Part shown: piece after piece, positions 22,978 through 31,197 of the stretch
How positions within the stretch are numbered: the first letter of the stretch is position 1
Layout: each line of letters starts with the position of its first letter
Assembly (NCBI GenBank): GCA_009911175.1
Contig: QXWX01000007.1
Location: 1-49,270, forward strand
DNA: 49,270 nt
Direction of reading: 5' to 3'
Origin: Lachnospiraceae bacterium
GTDB lineage: Bacteria; Bacillota_A; Clostridia; Lachnospirales; Lachnospiraceae
Position numbers and translations under genes: made by a program
Notes under the pieces: model-generated
The model's input: the letters and a program-made list of their open reading frames with translations, nothing else
What the model was told of the DNA's origin: nothing
Databases searched by the model: none

Positions 22978-22988
22978 GGAGGGATACG

Positions 22989-24098
22989 TTGCATGAAGGA
23001 AATCTTGTGATTTGTGATCAGGAACAACAGTATGCCAGAAATCTCTTGCAGATGTTTGCGCGGAACAGAGAGGCTGGCATTCAGATGTACCTTTTTCACA
23101 CCGTGGAGGAAGTGGAAAGGTTCGCGGAGCAAAAGCCGGTACACACGCTTCTGATCGACAAAGAATATCCGCCGGAACTGCGGGAGCAGATTCCGGCGGC
23201 AGAACGATATGTACTGATCACGAGCAGGCAGGACCCATTGGCAGAAAATGAGGAAGGCGTTTATCGATACCAGTCGGCAGAAGCAATCTGGCTGCAGATG
23301 CGTCACGAACCAGCGGAGGCCCAGGACGGCAGGACGAGTGAATCAGAGAAGCCGGGCACCGGTGAAAGGAGGAAAAAGCAACAAAATTCTGGAACAGATG
23401 AAAGGGGGAACAGCTTAACAAAAGCGAACACAGATGAAAGAAGACAAGCGCGGCATGATCCGAAGACAGATCCGGATCCGGATGAATTACCAGAACCGAA
23501 GCCGGATGGGAGGAAACAGAAGGCCTCAGCCGGATTCAGCACGGGTACAAAAGGAGAACTGATCGGAGTTTATTCACCGGTTCATCGGATCGGCAAGACC
23601 AGATTTGCGCTGGAATTGGGACGGGAAATGGCGAAAAAAGAGCCGGTCCTGTATCTGAATCTGGAGGAATATGCCGGGGGCAGCTACTATTTTCCCGATC
23701 AGACCGGCCAGACATTGGCAGATCTGCTCTATTATTCCCGGCAGGAAAAGGGAAACCTGGGACTTCGTATCAGCACCATGGCGGGGCAGGACGGCGCGCT
23801 GGACTATATTCTCCCGATGCCCTATGTACAGGATATGCAGGGGATATCCGGGGAAGAGTGGCTGGGGCTGTTCGGACAGATTCTAGAAAACTGTATTTAT
23901 CAGAAGGTGATTCTCGATCTGGGGGACAGTGTGGATGGATTGTTTCAGATTCTGGAAGCCTGCCACACGGTGTATACTCCATATATTGAGGATGGAGCGG
24001 CCCGCGCGAAGCTCAACCAATATGCGGAAAATCTCAGGAAAACAGGAAGAGAACAAGTGCTGGAAAGAACGATTCAGAAAAAGTTAAAGCAGAGATAA
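22989..24098 (+). CDS. tadZ: TadZ/CpaE-like protein of the Tad pilus
   Basis: TadZ-type proteins mark the pole or assembly site of Tad pili. This one has an N-terminal receiver-like domain (about 1-105, beginning LVICDQEQQYARNLL), a charged low-complexity linker (about 115-180) and a MinD/ParA-like ATPase domain (about 185-369). The deviant Walker A region reads VYSPVHRIGKTRFAL. AGGAGGG precedes the start. The in-frame start is the TTG at 22989, but an ATG at 22993 in another frame has better spacing and encodes MKEIL then stop, as if one base were missing. It is the first gene of the pilus operon. Confidence 0.82.
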   Translation: MHEGNLVICDQEQQYARNLLQMFARNREAGIQMYLFHTVEEVERFAEQKPVHTLLIDKEYPPELREQIPAAERYVLITSRQDPLAENEEGVYRYQSAEAIWLQMRHEPAEAQDGRTSESEKPGTGERRKKQQNSGTDERGNSLTKANTDERRQARHDPKTDPDPDELPEPKPDGRKQKASAGFSTGTKGELIGVYSPVHRIGKTRFALELGREMAKKEPVLYLNLEEYAGGSYYFPDQTGQTLADLLYYSRQEKGNLGLRISTMAGQDGALDYILPMPYVQDMQGISGEEWLGLFGQILENCIYQKVILDLGDSVDGLFQILEACHTVYTPYIEDGAARAKLNQYAENLRKTGREQVLERTIQKKLKQR

Positions 24099-24151
24099 AA
24101 GAACGAGCCGAAAATAATCAAACAAAGGAGGAATTGTCCGATGGCAGGAAA

Positions 24152-25360
24152 ATGAGAGAGGAACAGCTATATGACCAGGTCATGGATAAGATGGATCTGA
24201 CTAGAGATATCGGTGACGAAGAACTGATGGATATGATCCATGAAGTGATCCGTGAAGCTGCCGAAGCAGAGTACATGCCGCTGCAGGAACAGATTCGGCT
24301 CAGTAGACAGCTATTTCATTCATTCCGAAAGCTGGACGTTCTGCAGGAGTTGGTAGAGGATGAAACGATTACGGAGATCATGATCAACGGTACGGATGAA
24401 ATATTTTTGGAGCGGGAAGGCCGCATCATCCAGTCGGACCGAAAATTCATGTCCATCGAAAAGCTGGAGGACGTGATCCAGCAGATCGTAGCCGGAACAA
24501 ACCGTTATGTCAATGAATTGTCGCCGATCGTGGATGCCAGGCTGGAGGACGGTTCCAGAGTAAACGTCGTCTTAAAGCCTGTGGCACTGAACGGACCGAT
24601 CATGACCATACGGAAATTTCCGAAGGATACGGTCACCATGGATCAGCTGATCTCCTGGGGGAGTGTTACACAAGAGGTTGTAGAATTTGTAAAAATGATC
24701 GTAAAGGCAAAATATAACATTTTTGTCAGCGGCGGTACAGGCTCCGGAAAAACCACATTTTTAAATGCAATGTCCGATTATATTCCGAAGGATGAGCGGA
24801 TCATTACCATTGAAGACAATGCGGAGCTGCAGATCAGAGGAGTGCCCAATCTGGTACGCCTGGAGGCGCGCAATGCTAACCTGGAAGGGGAGGGTGCAGT
24901 TACGATCCGGGATCTGATCAAGTCGGCCCTGCGAATGCGTCCGGACAGAATTATCGTCGGGGAAGTGCGTGGAGACGAGACCGTGGATATGATCTCGTCT
25001 GCCATGCTCAATGGGCATAGCGGTTCTATGTCTACCGGACATTCGAACAATCCGGCGGATATGCTGCATCGCCTGGAAACCATGATGATGATGGGGATTG
25101 ATCTGCCGCTTGTGGCAATCCAGCGGCAGGTCGCCTCCGCGATCGATATCATCATCCATCTGGGACGGCTTCGGGATAAGACCAGAAAGCTGTTGTCGAT
25201 CGTGGAAGTACTCGGATATGAAGACGGAAAGATACAGATGCAGACACTTTACGAATTCAGAGAGGAGGGCTGCAAGAATGAAAAAGTACAGGGAGCAATT
25301 GTGAAGGTGGAAGAACTGGTTCATCGGGACAAGCTGCTGGCAGCAGGATATCCGGCGTAA
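24152..25360 (+). CDS. tadA: TadA/CpaF secretion ATPase
   Basis: This hexameric ATPase of the type II/IV secretion superfamily powers Tad pilus assembly. It has an N-terminal helical region, a central domain with EITEIMINGTDEIFLEREGR and SRVNVVLKPVALNGP, a Walker A GGTGSGKTTFLNA, an Asp box (ERIITIEDNAELQ), the His-rich GHSGSMSTGHSNNP and a Walker B DRIIVGEVRGDE. I chose the ATG at 24152; a TTG at 24134 is in frame but only 2 nt after GGAGG. A four-codon frame (ATG 24141, MAGK, stop) has ideal ribosome-site spacing, and its TGA overlaps the chosen ATG. The C-terminus overlaps nothing and tadB starts 7 nt later. Confidence 0.93.
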   Translation: MREEQLYDQVMDKMDLTRDIGDEELMDMIHEVIREAAEAEYMPLQEQIRLSRQLFHSFRKLDVLQELVEDETITEIMINGTDEIFLEREGRIIQSDRKFMSIEKLEDVIQQIVAGTNRYVNELSPIVDARLEDGSRVNVVLKPVALNGPIMTIRKFPKDTVTMDQLISWGSVTQEVVEFVKMIVKAKYNIFVSGGTGSGKTTFLNAMSDYIPKDERIITIEDNAELQIRGVPNLVRLEARNANLEGEGAVTIRDLIKSALRMRPDRIIVGEVRGDETVDMISSAMLNGHSGSMSTGHSNNPADMLHRLETMMMMGIDLPLVAIQRQVASAIDIIIHLGRLRDKTRKLLSIVEVLGYEDGKIQMQTLYEFREEGCKNEKVQGAIVKVEELVHRDKLLAAGYPA

Positions 25361-25367
25361 CGAATAC

Positions 25368-26066
25368 ATGCTGGCTGCTGTAAAAGCGATTCTTCTGGAC
25401 GGACTGCTGGCATACCTTTTTTATAATACCTGGGTGGCCGCAATTGCACTGGTTCCGGTGAGTATCTTTTACCTGCACCAGTGGAGGGAGGACTATTGCC
25501 ATAAAAAAGAGCAGGAATTCAGGGAACAGTTCCAAAACGGAATGCAGATTCTTTCATCCTCATTAAAAGCTGGATATTCCGTGGAAAACGCAGTCAGGGA
25601 AACGGAAAAGGACCTGCGTCCGCTCTACTCAAAGGACAGCCGGATCCGCAGGGAGTTTAACCGGATGATCCATGAATTGAATATGAATCTGACTGCGGAG
25701 CAGGTGCTCAAGGATATGGCAAGGCGCATCCGGCAGGAGGATGTGGACAACTTCGTAATGGTATTTGCGACAGCCAAGCGCACGGGCGGAGACAGTATTT
25801 CCATTTTGAAAAATACGGTGCAGATGATAGGTGAAAAGATCGAGGTGGAGCGGGAGATCCAGACCATGCTTGCGGCGAAAAAAATGGAATTTAACATGAT
25901 GTGCATCATTCCACTGGGGATGGTTCTGTATATGAGAATGGCATTCCCGGAATTTTTGATCGTGCTGTATGGAAACATTGTAGGCGTGATCCTGATGAGT
26001 GTATGTCTTGTTGTGTACGGATTGGCCTGGAGATTGGGCACAAAAATGATACAGATTGAAGTATAA
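25368..26066 (+). CDS. tadB: TadB-like inner membrane platform protein
   Basis: This 232-residue protein has a type II secretion F domain (about 60-200). HQWREDYCHKKEQEFREQFQ is followed by helices with LSSSLKAGYSVENAVRETEKDL and DNFVMVFATAKRTGGDSISI, and membrane segments lie near residues 15-35 and at 180-225. TadB and TadC form the platform on which the pilus is built. The ribosome site before the ATG is weak, so translation may be coupled to tadA, which ends 7 nt earlier. A better ribosome site with ATG at 25279 lies inside tadA in the same frame but is cut by a TGA after eight codons. Confidence 0.85.
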   Translation: MLAAVKAILLDGLLAYLFYNTWVAAIALVPVSIFYLHQWREDYCHKKEQEFREQFQNGMQILSSSLKAGYSVENAVRETEKDLRPLYSKDSRIRREFNRMIHELNMNLTAEQVLKDMARRIRQEDVDNFVMVFATAKRTGGDSISILKNTVQMIGEKIEVEREIQTMLAAKKMEFNMMCIIPLGMVLYMRMAFPEFLIVLYGNIVGVILMSVCLVVYGLAWRLGTKMIQIEV

Positions 26067-26075
26067 AGGGAAGAA

Positions 26076-27416
26076 ATGCCGATGTTTACATACGGCAGAG
26101 CATACAAGGCGGGCGGAATGAACATAGCAGGAAATAAAACAAAAAAACAGCAGAGAAAAAAGCCGGAAATCCTGTCACGGGCAGAAGCAAAATGGAATCC
26201 GCTCTATGTGAAAATGGGACTCATCTTTCTGACTGTCAGCGCAGCGGCATTGCTGGTTTTCTGGGCAGATAACACAAAGCCTTTTCCCAGTGATGATAAC
26301 GGTGTCAGTATTGTAAGACGGAACGACCAGGGCGAAGGCGAACGGGAGGAAGAACTGAAGGTCAGGATCGGTGATACGGAAGAAGAGCTGTCCGTTATGG
26401 TCAAGGAACAGGAATATACCCAGGAACAGTTGGAACAGGTTTTTCGAGACGCGGGTGAACAACTGGAAAAGCTTGTACTGGGGGACAATGAGAGTCTGGA
26501 TGAGGTGAGGAGCGGTTTAAATCTGGTCACCGCAATTCAGGATACCGGGATCAGCGTATCCTGGGAAATAGATAACCATGCGGCGATGAACCAACAAGGG
26601 GAACTGAAAACAGAAAACCTGACGGATGAAGGAACGCTGGTGAAGCTCACCGCAGTACTGAGCTATAAGGAAGAAACGGCGGAAAATACATTTTTTGCAA
26701 GGCTTTATCCGCCCAAATTGAATCAGACTGACAAGCTTTTGAAAAAACTGGATGCGGAGATGGAACGGCTGGATGAGGAGACGAAAGATGAGAAATACCT
26801 GACGCTGCCGACAGAGGTGGACGGTATACCGGTGATCTGGAAATACGGAACCGATTTTCGGGCGGCAGGACTGATGCTGCTTGGCGCGGCCATGGCACTA
26901 TTCCTGTATGCGGCAGAACAGGAAAAGCAGAAGGAACAGAAAAAGAAGCGGGAACTGCAGATGGCTCTGGATTATCCGCAGATGGTCAGTAAGCTGACGC
27001 TCTACCTGGGAGCAGGGATGACGGTTCGAAAGGCATGGTATCGGATTGCGGATGACTATGAAAACCAGAAAGAAGAAAAAGGAAGAAGAGAGGTCTATGA
27101 AGAAATGGTCTATACCATGCACGAGATCCAGGGAGGCGGCTCAGAAGGGGAGTGCTACGAGAAATTTGGAGAACGGTGCGCGCTTCCGGTATATAAAAAG
27201 TTCGGAGCCATGCTCTCCCAAAATCTGAAAAAAGGAACAAAAGGGCTGGCGCCCCTGCTGAGACAGGAGGCGGACAATGCCTTTGAAGAACGAAAGAGTC
27301 TCGCAAAGCGGCTGGGAGAAGAAGCGGGAACAAAATTGCTGATTCCGATGTTTTTAATGCTGGCAGTGGTGTTGGTCATGATCGTAGTGCCGGCATTCTT
27401 CTCCATACAGATCTGA
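26076..27416 (+). CDS. tadC: TadC-like platform protein with large extracytoplasmic domain
   Basis: The 446-residue protein has a membrane helix at about 46-64 and then a charged extracytoplasmic region of about 190 residues. A second membrane helix lies near 264-284, and a C-terminal type II secretion F domain runs from about 300 to 446 (QMVSKLTLYLGAGMTVRKAW, ending in a membrane helix). Ordinary TadC proteins are about 300 residues; the extra N-terminal helix and external domain are typical of Lachnospiraceae Tad loci rather than of proteobacteria. It starts 9 nt after tadB. Several in-frame ATGs lie near 26076-26118, so the exact start is uncertain. Confidence 0.8.
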   Translation: MPMFTYGRAYKAGGMNIAGNKTKKQQRKKPEILSRAEAKWNPLYVKMGLIFLTVSAAALLVFWADNTKPFPSDDNGVSIVRRNDQGEGEREEELKVRIGDTEEELSVMVKEQEYTQEQLEQVFRDAGEQLEKLVLGDNESLDEVRSGLNLVTAIQDTGISVSWEIDNHAAMNQQGELKTENLTDEGTLVKLTAVLSYKEETAENTFFARLYPPKLNQTDKLLKKLDAEMERLDEETKDEKYLTLPTEVDGIPVIWKYGTDFRAAGLMLLGAAMALFLYAAEQEKQKEQKKKRELQMALDYPQMVSKLTLYLGAGMTVRKAWYRIADDYENQKEEKGRREVYEEMVYTMHEIQGGGSEGECYEKFGERCALPVYKKFGAMLSQNLKKGTKGLAPLLRQEADNAFEERKSLAKRLGEEAGTKLLIPMFLMLAVVLVMIVVPAFFSIQI

Positions 27417-27419
27417 TGG

Positions 27420-27544
27420 ATGGCGGGCGGAAAAATTGGGCAGTGTAATGTATCGTATGAAAAAACGATACGGGAATTGCCCGCATTAGAGATCTGCTTC
27501 GCAGATGGCGGGCAAGCAGGCAATCAATTTGCTGCGCAAATTGG
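27420..27544 (+). promoter_or_regulatory. Cluster of hairpins between tadC and flp
   Basis: The gap holds several stems. GGGCA (27438) pairs with TGCCC (27478-27482), with an inner GTATCG/CGATAC. ATCTGC (27492) pairs with GCAGAT (27501-27506), and CAATTTGC (27525-27532) with GCAAATTG (27536-27543). GCCCGC (27479-27484) can pair either with the upstream GGGC or with GCGGGC at 27508-27513, giving alternative folds. No T run follows, so it is not a simple terminator. It may set the ratio of pilin to platform mRNA. Confidence 0.55.
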
Positions 27545-27569
27545 TTACATATATTGAGAGGAGAAAAGG

Positions 27570-27800
27570 ATGAATAAATTAGATACTATCAAAAAATTTG
27601 CAAGGAACGTTACCTGGAAGATCCGACAGAAGGTGTACTACGGTATCCAGGTGCTTCGGAGAGATTCCGGAATGTCTGTGATTGAATTACTGCTGATCCT
27701 GGTCGTGATCATTGCGCTGATCCTGATTTTTAAAGACAAACTTACGGATCTGGTGAATACTATTTTTGACAAGATCACTAGTGAGAGCGGTCAGATTTAA
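27570..27800 (+). CDS. flp: Flp-type major pilin
   Basis: The 76-residue protein is the probable pilus subunit. A long basic leader of about 34 residues precedes the cleavage motif SG/MSVIELLLILVVIIALI, where cleavage after Gly would leave Met at +1 and the conserved Glu at +5. One hydrophobic helix and a short soluble C-terminus follow. Flp pilins are small and mostly this helix. The prepilin peptidase encoded at 30101 would process it. GAGAGGAG lies before the ATG, a strong site in keeping with high expression. Confidence 0.85.
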   Translation: MNKLDTIKKFARNVTWKIRQKVYYGIQVLRRDSGMSVIELLLILVVIIALILIFKDKLTDLVNTIFDKITSESGQI

Positions 27801-27801
27801 G

Positions 27802-29154
27802 ATGAAGCGGACGCAAAAAGGGGAAATTACGGCATTTTTGAGCCTGATCTTCGTGCTTTTGGTGTCATTTATACTGGCTATGATGGAATGCACGGTGATC
27901 CAGACGGCAAAAAACTTAAAGCGGCTGGATGTGGACCGGGCAGTATTTTCCCTTTTTGGGGAATATCAGAAAGATCTGACGGACGAATACGGTGTATTTG
28001 CCATTGACGGCACGTACGAAACCGGCCAGTATGAGGAAGGGCTGCTTCTGGACAGAATGTCCTATTATGGAAGCATGGGGATCCATCAGGAGATTACGGA
28101 CATCCAGCTTCTGACAGACAATGACGGACAGGCGTTTCGGGAGCAGGTGTTGAAGTATATGGAAACACGCGCCGGAATCTCGCTGGCACAGAATCTGACA
28201 GGAATGGCGTCACGATGGGAAGAGCAGGAGATCCAGGGAGAGGAGATATCTCAAGAGCTGGATGACGTGATCGAGGAAAGCGGAGAGATGCTTTCCGAAG
28301 AGCTCGGCGGGCTGATACAGGCAAAAAAGGGCGGGCTTCTTTCGGTAGTACTGCCAAAGGACTTCCGTCTTTCCGGCAAGACGATCCGCCCGGAGGAACA
28401 GGTTTCCGGGCGGTCCTGCCGGACAGGCCGGGGCAGCTTTCCGGAACGGAAAAGCACAAGCCGGATAGACGCGAAGGCGCTTTTTGAATTTTATATCATG
28501 GAAAAATTCAGCTCTGCTTTGGAGCCAAAAAGCGAAAACCGGAATCTGGATTATGAAGTGGAATATATTTTGTGCGGAAAAGAAAGCGATGCGGAGAACC
28601 TGAAAGCCGTAGTAAATCAATTGCTGCTGGTTCGCTTTCCTGTCAATTACACGTATCTGATGTCTGATACAAAGAGGCAGGGGGAAGTGGAAGCCATGGC
28701 GACAGCCCTTTCTATCGCATTTGCGAATCCGGCGCTGGAACCGGTGCTCAAGCAGGCGCTTTTGGCTCTGTGGAGCATGGGAGAAAGTGTCGTGGATGTA
28801 CGGGCATTGCTTGCGGGAAAGAAGGTTCCCATTACGAAAAACAATGAAAACTGGCAGCTCCAGCTAAGCAACCTGTCGAAGCTGGGAAAGGGAGAAGAGG
28901 AAGATACGCAGGAGGGGCAGGACGCAGAATCAGGAATTACATATCAGCAATGTCTCCACATTTTGATCCTATTAAGAAATGATGAAAAACTGACGATGCG
29001 GACGCTGGATCGGGTGGAACAGAACCTGATCCAGGAAAAAGAACTGCCGTTTTTCCGCGCGGATGCCTGCGTGACAAAAATAAAGGTGTACAATACGGCG
29101 GATATATGGAACGGAACAACCTATTCGTTCCCGCTGTATTATGGATATCTGTAA
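27802..29154 (+). CDS. DUF5702-type Tad locus protein
   Basis: The roughly 450-residue protein starts MKRTQKGEITAFLSLIFVLL with one N-terminal hydrophobic helix including an early Glu, as in TadE/TadG pseudopilins. The long extracytoplasmic part begins with LKRLDVDRAVFSLFGEYQKDLTDEYGVFAIDG, a pattern of the DUF5702 family found in clostridial Tad loci. It probably acts as a minor or tip component, as judged by position. The ATG at 27802 is one base after the flp stop; GTG 27781 and ATG 27766 are in-frame alternatives inside flp. The ribosome site is weak, so translation may be coupled to flp. Confidence 0.75.
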   Translation: MKRTQKGEITAFLSLIFVLLVSFILAMMECTVIQTAKNLKRLDVDRAVFSLFGEYQKDLTDEYGVFAIDGTYETGQYEEGLLLDRMSYYGSMGIHQEITDIQLLTDNDGQAFREQVLKYMETRAGISLAQNLTGMASRWEEQEIQGEEISQELDDVIEESGEMLSEELGGLIQAKKGGLLSVVLPKDFRLSGKTIRPEEQVSGRSCRTGRGSFPERKSTSRIDAKALFEFYIMEKFSSALEPKSENRNLDYEVEYILCGKESDAENLKAVVNQLLLVRFPVNYTYLMSDTKRQGEVEAMATALSIAFANPALEPVLKQALLALWSMGESVVDVRALLAGKKVPITKNNENWQLQLSNLSKLGKGEEEDTQEGQDAESGITYQQCLHILILLRNDEKLTMRTLDRVEQNLIQEKELPFFRADACVTKIKVYNTADIWNGTTYSFPLYYGYL

Positions 29155-29180
29155 GAGAAGAATTATCCATGGCGGCAAAC

Positions 29181-29343
29181 TTTTGGGCCTGGCCCAGATG
29201 CCTGCTCATCCTGGAACTGCCTGCGTTCATACAGGCAGAACCCAATAAAAGAGGAAAGGAAAATATTGAAGATGGCTTATCCGCAGGAACAAACATATCG
29301 TGTAAATTCTGACAGGGAACAGGCATCTGGGCCAGGCCCAAAA
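29181..29343 (+). repeat. Perfect 24-bp inverted repeat around a TadE-like gene start
   Basis: Positions 29181-29204 and 29320-29343 are exact reverse complements, 115 bp apart. Each arm contains the smaller palindrome GGGCCTGGCCC. Between them, CTGCCTG and CAGGCAG (near 29218-29239) form an inner hairpin, and the ribosome site and TTG start at 29266 also lie between. The right arm is inside coding sequence. In mRNA this would make a long stable stem enclosing the start. Confidence 0.85.
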
Positions 29344-30075
29344 GGAAGCATGACAGTAGAAGCGGCGCTTACGATTCCGGCATTCTTATTTGCCGTACTC
29401 TGCCTGATCTATTTGCTGGAGGTGCAGGCAATCCGGATCAGTGTTCATTCTGCCGCTCAGGGAGCGGCAAAAAACGCGGCGGAGGATATTGTGACCATTC
29501 CAGTGCTGAATCTGTTTAAGTTTAAAAGCGATATGGTTAAGATGATCAGCTCTGAACGGCTGGAAGGAAGTATCATAGAAGGAGGACAATCAGGGATCTC
29601 TTGTCTGGGATCCATCTATTATCCGAGTACAGGCGAGATCCATGTTTATGTATCTTATAAAATCAGACTGCCTTTTCCGGGATTTACACACATAGGAGTA
29701 CGGCAGAGAGACCGATTTATTGTAAAGGCGTGGACAGGTTATCAAAAGCCGGATGTGGAAGAGGAAGACGGAAAGATTGTCTACGTCACAGACACCGGCA
29801 CCGTATATCATACGAACTATCAGTGTTCGTATCTGCAGCTGTCGATCCGTTTTCTTCCATCCACCGGCCTGTCTGGAATACGCAATCTGGGAGGAGCCAG
29901 ATACCGGTCCTGCGAAAAATGTGTCCATGGGAGCGCCATGGCGGGTGTCTATGTTACAGACAGCGGGAGCCGCTACCACAATTCGCTGAACTGCAGCGGA
30001 CTGAAGCGTTCCATACGAGCGGTGAAAAAGTCAAAGGTTTATGGGAAGGCGCCGTGCAGCAGGTGCGGAGATTAG
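29266..30075 (+). CDS. tadE: TadE-like pseudopilin with C-terminal Cys-rich repeats
   Basis: After a polar N-terminus of about 25 residues the protein has the TadE signature GSMTVEAALTIPAFLFAVLC, with Glu at +5 after the cleavage point and one membrane helix. A soluble region of about 110 residues follows. The C-terminal 95 residues carry two copies of a pattern YHT(N)xxCxxL...CEKC and YHN-SLNC-SGL...CSRC, each one His with three Cys, which may bind zinc; the same kind of motif is seen at the C-terminus of some secreted nucleases. The TTG at 29266 is 5 nt after AAGGA; ATG 29272 is an alternative. Confidence 0.8.
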   Translation: MKMAYPQEQTYRVNSDREQASGPGPKGSMTVEAALTIPAFLFAVLCLIYLLEVQAIRISVHSAAQGAAKNAAEDIVTIPVLNLFKFKSDMVKMISSERLEGSIIEGGQSGISCLGSIYYPSTGEIHVYVSYKIRLPFPGFTHIGVRQRDRFIVKAWTGYQKPDVEEEDGKIVYVTDTGTVYHTNYQCSYLQLSIRFLPSTGLSGIRNLGGARYRSCEKCVHGSAMAGVYVTDSGSRYHNSLNCSGLKRSIRAVKKSKVYGKAPCSRCGD

Positions 30076-30100
30076 CATGATAAAAGAGAGGAGAAAAATA

Positions 30101-30541
30101 ATGTATTCATTTGGTCAATTATGTTGTGTGGGATATTTATGTTATCTGTCCGTATTGGACATTCAAAAGCGAAGGCTGCCGGAAGGACTGCTGGCAGCCG
30201 GAGTCGGAATTGCGGCGGGAGTGGCTGCGTTGAGAATATTCTGGGGATTCGGACCGTTTTTACTGGGACTGGCAGGAGCGGCGGTCGGTGTTGGTTTTTT
30301 GTGGATCAGTAAGGTGACGGACGAGGCGTTCGGATATGGAGACAGCATTCTGATCATTGCCCTCGGCTTGTTTCTGGGGCTTTGGAAATTGCTTTATCTG
30401 CTGATGGCGGCATTTGGGCTGTCAGCTATATTTTCCATGGTGATGATGAAAAGGCAGAATTTTCAAAGGACTACCACGATGCCGTTTGTCCCGTTTTTCG
30501 GAGCCGCATATGTTGTGCTGCTTCTGGCCAGGCTGTTTTAA
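30101..30541 (+). CDS. tadV: Type IV prepilin peptidase (TadV/CpaA-like)
   Basis: This aspartic membrane protease cleaves the leaders of the Flp and TadE-type prepilins. The 146-residue form has about five membrane helices. One catalytic Asp is in SVLDIQKRRLP and the other in FGYGDSILI (GxGD motif), as in A24 family peptidases that lack the methylase domain. GAGAGGAG ends 7 nt before the ATG at 30101, which fixes the start; longer forms would overlap the preceding gene. Two bases separate it from the next gene. Confidence 0.88.
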   Translation: MYSFGQLCCVGYLCYLSVLDIQKRRLPEGLLAAGVGIAAGVAALRIFWGFGPFLLGLAGAAVGVGFLWISKVTDEAFGYGDSILIIALGLFLGLWKLLYLLMAAFGLSAIFSMVMMKRQNFQRTTTMPFVPFFGAAYVVLLLARLF

Positions 30542-30542
30542 G

Positions 30543-31112
30543 ATGAAATATGAGAACGATAGGCAAGACTGTGATCAGCGGGGATTGAAAGGTGTTATAA
30601 CAGTGGAGCTTTCTTACCTGCTTCCTATGATACTTATGATATTTCTGATGGTGGTTTATGTGACATTTTATTACCATGACAAAAATATATTGATCGGAGC
30701 AGCCAGCGAAACCGCTGTGGTGGGAGCACAGTTAGAGCGAAAGCCTGATGAAAACGGAAAGACGGATCTGTCAGGATTTTATCAGGAGAGGATCCGGGGA
30801 AAGCTGATTTTATTTTCTGGAGCACAAGCCTCTGTGAATATCACAAGGAAATGGGTGGAGGTAAGCGCCTATGCGGAACGAGGGAAGATGCGGCTCAATG
30901 TAGTTCAGCGTGCTCCGTTGGCGGATCCGGAAACGGCGATTCGAAGGCTATGGATGCTGGAGAAAGCAGTGGATGCGGCGAAAGAGGCGAAATCAGGGGG
31001 AGCCGGGGATACGGATGACTCGGAGGACAATACTGTTAAAATTGAGGATGGCAATTCGAATCAGAAGCAAATCGGTCAGAAAGGAGCAGGTACTGCTGCA
31101 GAGAGTAAGTAG
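30543..31112 (+). CDS. Second TadE-like pseudopilin
   Basis: The 189-residue protein starts with a short polar segment and GLKGVITVELSYLLPMILMI, a TadE-type cleavage region with Glu at +5 and one membrane helix. A soluble middle region and a Gly/Asp/Ser/Gln-rich C-terminal tail follow. It is probably a minor pilin. The start ATG lies two bases after the peptidase stop codon, so translation is likely coupled; an upstream in-frame ATG at 30486 would overlap the peptidase. Confidence 0.78.
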   Translation: MKYENDRQDCDQRGLKGVITVELSYLLPMILMIFLMVVYVTFYYHDKNILIGAASETAVVGAQLERKPDENGKTDLSGFYQERIRGKLILFSGAQASVNITRKWVEVSAYAERGKMRLNVVQRAPLADPETAIRRLWMLEKAVDAAKEAKSGGAGDTDDSEDNTVKIEDGNSNQKQIGQKGAGTAAESK

Positions 31113-31197
31113 GGGATCGCATGTCGGCCGTTTGGCCGTAATACAAGGTACGAAGGCTGAAAGGCCGTGCTGAATGCAGGAAGAGGAGGTGTTTGAA

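Noticed and set aside
25279..25367. Longer tadB starting at ATG 25279
   Set aside because: The ribosome site is good but an in-frame TGA follows after eight codons, and the region codes for the conserved end of tadA.
24761..25369. Long minus-strand frames opposite tadA
   Set aside because: They are the complement of a highly conserved ATPase gene and have no ribosome site or family match.
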